Shown: piece after piece, positions 26,116-33,700 of the stretch
How the letters are laid out: every line of letters starts with the position of its first letter
How positions within the stretch are numbered: position 1 is the stretch's first letter
Source: JACOTV01 sp964579395
Lineage (GTDB): Bacteria; Patescibacteriota; Microgenomatia; UBA1406; GWC2-37-13
Direction of reading: 5' to 3'
Assembly: GCA_964579395.1 (NCBI GenBank)
Contig: CAZOFT010000010.1
Span: forward strand, 1 to 53,973
DNA: 53,973 bases
Position numbers and translations under genes: made by a program
Notes under the pieces: generated by a model
The model's input: only the letters and a program-made list of their open reading frames with translations
Databases searched by the model: none
Told to the model about the DNA's origin: nothing

Positions 26116-26203
26116 AAGAGTGCGAGAGTGGTTGAATCGGCACGCCTGGAAAGCGTGTATGGCGGCAACGTCATCGGGGGTTCGAATCCCCCCTCTTCCG
26201 CCA
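26116..26203 (+). tRNA. tRNA-Ser (anticodon GGA)
   Basis: Acceptor arms GGAAGAG and CTCTTCC pair perfectly, followed by discriminator G and an encoded CCA (26201-26203). The anticodon loop CTGGAAA gives GGA (26150-26152), reading TCC/TCT. A long variable arm follows, as expected for a class II tRNA, and the T arm is GGGGGTTCGAATCCCCC. CCA is encoded here, unlike in the tRNA-Arg gene at 16925. Confidence 0.95.
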
Positions 26204-26260
26204 ATGCTTGACAATTCAACCAGAGGTTGGATAGGTCAAGCTTGATGAGGTGGGGATGAG

Positions 26261-26301
26261 AAGTTTATCCTGAGTAGTTCGGCACAGCTCACCATAAACT
26301 T
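26261..26301. repeat. REP-like imperfect inverted repeat
   Basis: AAGTTTAT (26261-26268) pairs with ATAAACTT (26294-26301). After a three-base mismatch, GAG pairs with CTC around a 13-nt loop. CGAAGGA follows just to the right. The CCTGAG, CTCACC and CGAAGGA parts resemble short palindromic repeats common in metagenomic and CPR genomes (from memory). I did not notice another copy in the window. Confidence 0.5.
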
Positions 26302-26316
26302 TGTCGAAGGAAATCC

Positions 26317-26330
26317 CCCCCCTCTTCCGC
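26317..26330 (+). repeat. Partial duplicate of the tRNA-Ser 3' end (att-like)
   Basis: CCCCCCTCTTCCGC repeats exactly the 3' segment of tRNA-Ser at 26188-26201. The match extends imperfectly leftwards (AAT and TCGAA also present), with extra bases inserted. A direct repeat of a tRNA 3' end about 130 bp downstream is the pattern left by integrase-mediated insertion at a tRNA gene, or by decay of a tandem tRNA copy. Confidence 0.45.
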
Positions 26331-26521
26331 ACGTTTGGGGGGGTGAGAAGCCTGTTTTGAGTCTTGCTCAAGAAAGGTTTCATTTGAAGGATGTTATCAA
26401 GTCTCCTTGCTTCATATTATGTCCGCTTTTGTGTATTTGCTCCTGCCATGTAGTGTTATAGGGCAATGCAGTTTGTCACTATGGGATTTGGAGACGGTCG
26501 GATAGTCTGCCTTTGGAAAGT

Positions 26522-28375
26522 TTACTCATTGGGGCGAAATACGTAGCTTGGAATGGGTTGTAGTGGTGTGGTTGGGGACTTCCAATAGAGGGTGATTTGT
26601 GAGCGGCCTGTACCTTCGTAATATTCAACTCGGAACGAGTACTTCTTGTTTGTGATCAGTTCAATTTCTCCGACACTTGAACGGGCGGCATGATCGCTCC
26701 AGTCATTGATGATGCGATTTTGCCCGATATAAACCTGTACGCCATCGTCTGAGTAGGCGTAGATTTGATATTTTTCTGTCTTTGGTGCAATTAATTTGCC
26801 TACCCACCTGATCCGATAGGTGTCGACTGTCTCATCTTCAAATGGCCCCTCTTTGCGCCAGTTGAACTGGATATTTGGATCAAGTCGAGTGATGACTGGA
26901 TCGCTCAGGGTGTTTTTACCTTTGTAGTAGCGACCTATCAATCCAAAGCCGTCTGGTTGTGGGGTCACTGTTGGGGTTGGAATAGGTCTGCTGGTTGGGG
27001 TTGGAAGATTTGTGGGATACGGTGAAGGTATGGGGGTGGCGGATGGAATGCCGGTCGGGAATGCGGTTGGAACAAGCGTCGGCCTCATTGTTGGTGCGAC
27101 AGTTGGCGGGCGAGGTGTTGGGGTGATGCCAACCACATTCCCCGGACCAAAGAGTTCTTTGAATTTTGCATTGGCACGGGGGAATGCGAGGCTGCCATTG
27201 GGTTCTTTGCGATTGATGTTGTGACAGCTGACATCTGGGCCTGAGAAGTAGATGTGGTATGCGAGTGAGCCTGGGCCTGATGCAGGAAGTGCGTTGAGCC
27301 ACTCATACATATTTTGGATAAAGGCAGGATTGTCACCTCCTCCACGATTGGGATCGCCATCATCTTGCTCCCCCTTCTTACATCCTTTGTACACCAGTCC
27401 CCACTCTGGAACAGAAAGCTGCTTACCGTGGAGGATGGCGAGTCGTTTGGTTTCATCAAGGCGTCGCTTGTTCTCTTCCCACGATCGAGTGTCATAGATA
27501 TCAACACCAATCACATTGACATACTCATCCCCTGGATAGCCACTTTGAGCATAGGTTACTCCGGTTTGCGGATCAATCTCAGCCCATGAGCCATCCCCCT
27601 GATAATCAAACATAAATCCAGGGTCAACTGAGCGAAACACCCCAACCACATGACGAAATGCTTCTTTGTAGCGCTCATTCATGTTGCCATAGGCATCGCC
27701 CACTTCCTTGTCTCTCATGCTCCATGGATAGAAGTTGATCTCTGCTTCATGACCGAGTCGTATATATGTGCGATTCACCGCCCCTGCTGCTTTGATGTTC
27801 TCAGCAAGCTTTCGATACTGGTCGTCCAAGGCGCCACCAGCAATATCCTGAAATCCATCTATATGCACCTTTGTTCCATTGGGTGCTTCAACATCAAATC
27901 CGAGCGTCCTCATTTTGTCGGTTAAGCCTCCGCGAGTTGAGGGAAGCAAGGGAACGGTCAAGCCAAGCACCACATCTGGTCGTCTTTGCCAACTCCCACC
28001 CCTGCCCGGCGGATTGAGAAAGAGCCCTTGTGAGTTTGCATTCATTTCAAACTTCTTCGATCCATCATCACGTATTTCTATATGCCACCCATGATTTCCT
28101 CCAGCTGCTGCAAGCGGCCTCCCCAGCCATGTTTCAAATGCTTCAAAGCGATCAACCCGCGTCTCGGCACTCGCGCCCGGATACAATCCTAATCGGGCAG
28201 AAGCGGGGGGAAGCACACGATCACCTGATGCAAAAGCCTTGGAAAATAAGGAGTCGTTGACGCTGCGAGCGGTATTATTGACGACGACAGTTGTTGCGAC
28301 AATGCCCACCACAACCACAAGAGTGGCAAATATATACATCTCAAAACGCAAGAGTGAGAGGATTTTGCTTCGCAT
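26522..28375 (-). CDS. Exported GH26-like glycoside hydrolase with C-terminal PA14 domain
   Basis: The 617-residue protein has one N-terminal membrane anchor (about 12-34). Residues about 60-410 read as a GH26-type TIM barrel: YIRLGHEAEINFYPW near residue 210 matches the acid/base HExN...W motif, and LSVPEWGLV near 323 provides the nucleophile Glu. GH26 enzymes mainly cleave beta-mannans. A Pro/Thr linker (about 425-480) leads to a PA14 domain (GLIGRYYKGKN, YQIYAYSDDGVQVYIG, RVEYYEGTGRSQITLYW), a carbohydrate-binding fold. It likely cuts or binds extracellular glycans while tethered to the cell. The substrate is inferred. Confidence 0.78.
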   Translation of the reverse strand: MRSKILSLLRFEMYIFATLVVVVGIVATTVVVNNTARSVNDSLFSKAFASGDRVLPPASARLGLYPGASAETRVDRFEAFETWLGRPLAAAGGNHGWHIEIRDDGSKKFEMNANSQGLFLNPPGRGGSWQRRPDVVLGLTVPLLPSTRGGLTDKMRTLGFDVEAPNGTKVHIDGFQDIAGGALDDQYRKLAENIKAAGAVNRTYIRLGHEAEINFYPWSMRDKEVGDAYGNMNERYKEAFRHVVGVFRSVDPGFMFDYQGDGSWAEIDPQTGVTYAQSGYPGDEYVNVIGVDIYDTRSWEENKRRLDETKRLAILHGKQLSVPEWGLVYKGCKKGEQDDGDPNRGGGDNPAFIQNMYEWLNALPASGPGSLAYHIYFSGPDVSCHNINRKEPNGSLAFPRANAKFKELFGPGNVVGITPTPRPPTVAPTMRPTLVPTAFPTGIPSATPIPSPYPTNLPTPTSRPIPTPTVTPQPDGFGLIGRYYKGKNTLSDPVITRLDPNIQFNWRKEGPFEDETVDTYRIRWVGKLIAPKTEKYQIYAYSDDGVQVYIGQNRIINDWSDHAARSSVGEIELITNKKYSFRVEYYEGTGRSQITLYWKSPTTPLQPIPSYVFRPNE

Positions 28376-28782
28376 AATTGGTTCTGTTTCAAGTGTATAT
28401 TCACAGCGCGGGCGGTGTCAAGCGGATATTGGTCTGTGTGTTAACTGTACTGATTTTGTCATGTTTACATCAGGTAACTCATCCGCTATACTGAGGGCTC
28501 CGGTTTTTCCAACAACCAATTTTGTACCTATAGGTTGCCCGACACACAGTCCCCATGAATCCCTGGCACATTCGCCGCTTCATGAACGGCTCGCACATAC
28601 GCGATGCCCACTGATAGTTGGACAGGTGATATCAGCATACAATCATTGGTTTGTGCACCAAATTTTCACTCTATTTGCGAGTTTGTATCTCGTGGTTGTT
28701 CTGTCTCTTTTGGTGTGTGCGTGATATTCGCGCACGGCACGACCGGTTCATTGTCAGTTTCAATACAAAAGGTACTATTCCT
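28376..28782. other. Intergenic region with possible long 5' leader
   Basis: This 407-bp spacer separates divergent genes. The only clear element is the promoter at 28464-28492, which would give the gene at 28783 a leader of about 280 nt. I see no supported ORF in the leader. Confidence 0.5.
28464..28492 (+). promoter_or_regulatory. Promoter TTTACA-N17-TATACT
   Basis: TTTACA (28464-28469) and TATACT (28487-28492) have ideal 17-bp spacing. The next gene on this strand starts at 28783, so transcripts would carry a long leader, in contrast to most genes here. Confidence 0.45.
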
Positions 28783-29529
28783 ATGAGCGAACGTAATCCA
28801 GCTGGTCGATTCGACCGCAGAACATTATTAAAAGGTGCGCTTGGTCTAAGTGTCGGCGCGGCATTGTCTCAAGCTTCTTCAGGAAGCTCAGGTGAGCAAA
28901 TTGGTGCAGAAGTCCGAGGGCGATCCACCGCCATGTTCTCACCGGAGGAGCGGTCACACTTTATCGAGCAAGCACAAGTTATTAAGTCGGGGTTTACACT
29001 CTTTGACGGGACACAACCTGACTTTGTACCGCTCACTCTCCCTCAGCCACTTGTTCGATTTGATGGTGTGAATTATATGGCGAAAGATGACAAGGGGGCA
29101 TATGATTACTGGAGACTGCTCTACTGGAATCGAGTCAAAGAATCAGGATTTGATCCGCTTCAGATTGACGGCGGCGGGAATGACTTCAATCACTCTTATC
29201 ATGGGGTAGTTTCATATGCGGGCGCCGAAGGTGTTGCGCAATTTATGCCGCAAAAGTGGCGTTCAAGCGTGGATGAGATTTTGGCTGGCGGTGCTGAGGC
29301 GCGCGGGTATAGCAACTGGCGCGGTGTTCCCCGACTCGCAAATCTGGCCGCGTATCGCAACGCGTCGCCCAACTACGTGCCGCCGGAGATGCAGGAATTT
29401 GTATATTTGAATGCATTTACTCTCACTCCCCAGCAGTGGGATCCGGTGCGATTTGCCATGAACGGCCAGCTCAGTCAGCGCGATACCTGGACAGTCACCA
29501 ATTTCATCAATCCGGGTAATCTACAGTAA
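28783..29529 (+). CDS. Tat-exported lytic-transglycosylase-like protein
   Basis: A 248-residue protein starting with a twin-arginine signal: RFDRRTLLKGALGLSVGAAL has RR followed by a hydrophobic stretch. The body carries SLT/MltB landmarks. KESGFDP contains Glu120 in the catalytic Glu-Ser context, and SYAGAEGVAQFMPQKW (about 143-158) matches the GAxGxxQFMP motif of these enzymes. It would then cleave peptidoglycan glycan strands outside the membrane. The spacing between the motifs is longer than usual. The ATG at 28783 is chosen because the Tat motif follows it directly; AAAGGT lies upstream. Confidence 0.68.
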   Translation: MSERNPAGRFDRRTLLKGALGLSVGAALSQASSGSSGEQIGAEVRGRSTAMFSPEERSHFIEQAQVIKSGFTLFDGTQPDFVPLTLPQPLVRFDGVNYMAKDDKGAYDYWRLLYWNRVKESGFDPLQIDGGGNDFNHSYHGVVSYAGAEGVAQFMPQKWRSSVDEILAGGAEARGYSNWRGVPRLANLAAYRNASPNYVPPEMQEFVYLNAFTLTPQQWDPVRFAMNGQLSQRDTWTVTNFINPGNLQ

Positions 29530-29538
29530 CCTATAGTA

Positions 29539-29567
29539 TTGACTCATCGGTCCATTGTCTATATAAT
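29539..29567 (+). promoter_or_regulatory. Promoter TTGACT-N17-TATAAT
   Basis: TTGACT (29539-29544) and TATAAT (29562-29567) have 17-bp spacing, and the -10 box ends six nt before the ATG at 29574. This is the clearest leaderless-type promoter in the window. Confidence 0.7.
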
Positions 29568-29573
29568 GACCCC

Positions 29574-30776
29574 ATGAGTAGTGCAGCAGAACGCCCGAAT
29601 TCCGTCGCAACATGGCGTGCCCGGGAGGCGGCCGGTTTTTTCGCTCCAGAAACGCTTCAGGCAATGATAGATGCCGGTGTCGGTGATCGGGAAAAACGCT
29701 CGCGCAAGCCCCTGGCTCGCGTCACCCAGGATGTGTTTGATGCGCTTCCCCCACGCCTGACCGGACGCACCGGACAAGGATATGATCCGATTGCACTGCA
29801 GGAGGCGGAGGCTGTTCTGGCAGAAAAACTCGGCAAGCCCCCGTATCCAAAGGCCCCCGACGGATTTATGAAGGCGCTTGAGCAAAATGATGCCCAAATT
29901 CACGCCGGGTATGCTGCTGCCTATCGTGCACTTATTTCAGCGCGCCTGGTGCGAAAAGGCTGTATTGACGCGCTCCCTATGGTTCCCGATACCTCAGGAA
30001 GTCTGATTGAGAAGTTGACTCATGTAAAGCCGATCTTGCCCGGTGAAGCGATTGATGCCGCCACGCAGCATTGGGGCGCACCGGTGCAAACGCATTTGGT
30101 CGCCGAATCGCTGTATGAGGCCCATCGTCAGCTGATCCTGGATGGTGGTGAGCATATTCCTGTGTGGCATTTTCCGCGCACGGGCACAATGCGTCTTTCA
30201 CCGGATTCAGTCGATCACAAGACGTTTTCACAGACAATTGCTCCCCGTCCTCACCACGCGCTAAGCAACCTGTCTGTTGATGCGTATCGATGTGCGCCGC
30301 CACCTCCACCAAATGCGCCCCCTGAGGCATATGAACAGTATGATACGATGCCACTTACTCCGGCATGGAATATAGAATCACCACGCGCGGGGGTAGTCGG
30401 CGCGGGTCGACCGGTGGTTCCTATTGCTGACATGATGGTGGTAGCCGGTCCGGTAAGCGCACTGCCGCTACGCAGTCAATTTTCTCAGCTGAAAGACATA
30501 CTGATAGTGGGTGAAGAGGGGCTGCGCGCCGCCTTGCTGACCCAATCGGCTGTGTGGAGCGGAATGCCGTCGCTGCAGGAGGCGCCATATGATGGTATGA
30601 CGTGGCGATTTTGGGTACAGGGAGATCCGGATAAGCTCTACGGCACTGATATTCGCGCGACACAGATGACTCACACGGCGATGCAAGTATTTGGGGCGGA
30701 TGTGTATGATATGACGTCAGGATTGCGTGGATTGCGGGAAAAAGTGTCGCGGATTGAGTCTGCGATCCGGCACTAG
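29574..30776 (+). CDS. Protein of unknown function
   Basis: A 400-residue soluble protein without signal peptide or membrane helix. The N-terminal 130 residues look helical (VATWRAREAAGFFAPETL). A Pro-rich segment, CAPPPPPNAPPEAY, lies near residue 245, followed by a region with strands. No family is recognised. Its ATG has a strong promoter six nt upstream. Its stop codon directly abuts that of the convergent 1744-residue gene, with no base between. Confidence 0.65.
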   Translation: MSSAAERPNSVATWRAREAAGFFAPETLQAMIDAGVGDREKRSRKPLARVTQDVFDALPPRLTGRTGQGYDPIALQEAEAVLAEKLGKPPYPKAPDGFMKALEQNDAQIHAGYAAAYRALISARLVRKGCIDALPMVPDTSGSLIEKLTHVKPILPGEAIDAATQHWGAPVQTHLVAESLYEAHRQLILDGGEHIPVWHFPRTGTMRLSPDSVDHKTFSQTIAPRPHHALSNLSVDAYRCAPPPPPNAPPEAYEQYDTMPLTPAWNIESPRAGVVGAGRPVVPIADMMVVAGPVSALPLRSQFSQLKDILIVGEEGLRAALLTQSAVWSGMPSLQEAPYDGMTWRFWVQGDPDKLYGTDIRATQMTHTAMQVFGADVYDMTSGLRGLREKVSRIESAIRH

Positions 30777-33700
30777 TCAGGCTCCTGATCCACTCAGGGT
30801 ATTGCCGACTGCAGCAGCAGCTGCCGCTGTGACAAGTAGTGTCATTACTACTGCATCTTTGACTGCGGGGTCAATATCTTCCCAGACCCAGCGGGTATCC
30901 CACTCCTCTTCCGGGTGCATTTTCTTCCACTCGCGCTCCATGATGCGGCGAATTTCCTCAGGATGCTCGGTGATGTAGTTGTTCAGGTCTGCCATCTGCG
31001 CCATTGGGTCAGGTCCGAATTTATCATTGTGTGCTCGAATATGGGCTTCAATGGCAACTGCTTCCTCTTCAAGAATGCGGTATATTTCTTCATTGGTCAG
31101 TGGCGCTTCTTTTGGTTTTTGCCCACCTCCACCACCACCTACAGCCCCTGCAGTCTCCCCTACTGTGCCAGTGCCCATGTTAGGGGCGTCGGCAATGGCC
31201 ATAGCGGCTACCTGTTCGGCGGTCATACCCTGATTCTCACTGGCCACGCTGCCGGCCATATCTGGCGTCACCATCGGCTCACCCATTGCCTCTGCCCCGG
31301 GTGGTGTGATAGGTGTGCCGTCGGGATTATAGTCGCTCGGATTGGTCCACGATGAGGGTGGCGTGTCTATTGCGTTGTCGCCGCGCTTATCGGCTTCTGC
31401 AATCGGGGTGGTCATCGTGTCACCTGCTTGCACATCCACGCCATTCCCCTCCCCCGCCATACCGGATCCGGCACCCGCATCGTCGGTGCGGTTCATACTG
31501 TTTGGATCATCCTCGGGGATATAGCGACCTGTGTCTGCCTCACTGTGTCCCAGCGTGTCACCGATATTGACATCGCGGTTGACTATAAGCGACTGGCGAA
31601 GAAGCTCAAGCACCAGCGGTGACATGGTGGCTGCATCCGGTACGCCGGTATCGATAGAGTGCTGCAGTATCCATTTGTTCCATGCATCATATCCTAATAC
31701 ATCCTGTGCCCAGTCCATTGCTTCTCTGTCATATTCGGTCACTACTAAGTTCGGATTCGTGCCATAGCTTTCCTCAATGCCGGATAATATACCGCTTGCG
31801 ACTGCTTCGAATTGAAGGCGCAGTGCCTCATCGGTGTTATAGCCTTGATTAATGTGCTCCTGATAAAGCCCGGGATAAAACCTAAGAAGAACCTCAGCAT
31901 TGTCCTCCACATCATCCTGGTATTGCTCCTGATACTGAGGTACGACGACGGTCAGATAGTACATCACCTGCATGTAGTATTCCTGTTCGGTGGCTGTCGT
32001 GGTGCGGTCCAAAAGCTCACGTGCAAAAGCGTCAACATTGTCGGCAGTTGTCTGATCGGCATAAAACATGAGCCACGCATCATCGTCAGCTTGATTCAAC
32101 ACCAGGTCCACGATGCCGCGGCTGAATTGCTGCGCATATGCCTGCTGCATGGCAAGGTTTATCTGGGCCATGCCAGCCTCAGGCGGCAGCGCAGCTATGG
32201 TTTGTCGGGCAAGCTCAGGGTTAATTGAGATCAGTGTTAGTGCGACAGGATCAGTGACCTGACGTAGCGTGTTGCTTATTTGCTCAGCAGTGCGTGTTGC
32301 AGGTGATGTCTCAGGTGCGGGTGCCTGTTGACCTCCAGATCGATTATGAGCATGGGTAAGAATAGATGCTGCATGATCATTGGTGCCAGGTGTGCCGGCA
32401 GTCTGGATTAGAGCGTTGAGTGCGTCTTGTCCGATCATTTCTGCAAGCATAGAATATATACGTTGAGCATCTTCACTTATGGGCTCTGCTGATTGTGTAG
32501 CGTCGACATATTCTGCAAGCTCATCACGAACGATCATAAAAGAGATTCGAAGGAGCTCGGCTTCGCTCAATTCTCCTGACAGATCGTTTTCTATAAACAC
32601 TTCCGGTGCCAGCCGAGCCAGTATATCTCTGCTGCCGTATGCGGTCGAACGCACACGCTCATATTCAGGTAGCGAATCGCCCAACACGTGTGCCAGGTCA
32701 TCTGCTGCTTGCTGACTGAGTGGAATCATTTGTAAATTGTTTGCTAAAAATGTCTCAAAGGGCGCGATGTCGGCGGTTGTCATAGTTGCGAGATATGCAA
32801 GAAGCTGCTCGCGTGTTTGTCCAGCAGCGTGTCTTGTTGCAACTTCTTGCATGATTGCTGCTGTATACTGCTCTATCAGTAAACGTTCCAGCTCATCAAC
32901 AGTGAGTGATGGTTCTTGCGCGAGGATAAATTCTTGTGCCGCTTGCGGCATCACTCGTGTAGCGGTCAGCGCCGCTGTGTCTGTCATTTGAGCAACAATC
33001 TGTTCATAACGATTGTTCGGCGGCAGTTCCGGCCCCCCACCGGGCCCCATATTCTCGCTCATCATGCCGCCACTGTTTTTGGTGTAAATTGAATCATTTT
33101 GAGGTACGATCAAATACGTGTGTACTGCAATCTGATCACTGCCCAAGCCATTGAGCGCCATAAGATCCTCGACGGTTGTGTCATATTTTTTAGCCAGCGA
33201 GTACAGCGTATCGCGTGGTTGCACATAATGGTCTTGGATCGGTCGCAGATTGTCGTGGTATGATGGGTCTTCTGTGGGAAGTACGATGCTTGGATCGTGT
33301 GCAAGCCGCGTGATTACTGACACTATCATTGCATCCAGTTGTCTATCACCAGTCATGAGTGTGGCTCTGTCTGGAGTGTCTTGTTGTGCAAAAAAGTGGA
33401 GGACTTGATTTAGTGCAAGCTGATAACCCTCTTCTCCAAGAAGCGCGCGAAAATTGCGCAAAAAATCCAGCTGCTCTTGATATGAGAGGACGCGCATACT
33501 CTGCGTGTCTACCAGTCCGCGAAGGTACGCATCGGTCTTAAGCCCTTCCCACAAATCCTCTCTCATAATATTTGATGCCACTCGGTCAGCTTCGGTTGCG
33601 GAAAGCTCCATGTCTTGCATGACCTGTGGCCAAAGAGATGGATATAGGCGCTGAAACTCTGCTTGATGCTCTTCTAGAAAGTCTTTGTTATGGGTAAATT

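Larger units (their letters stand above)
26204..26521. other. Non-coding spacer between tRNA-Ser and the GH26-like gene
   Basis: The spacer contains the REP-like inverted repeat and the tRNA 3'-end duplicate described separately, plus a C-run and G-run (26315-26322 and 26336-26342) that could pair as a hairpin. No ORF with support is seen. Confidence 0.6.
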
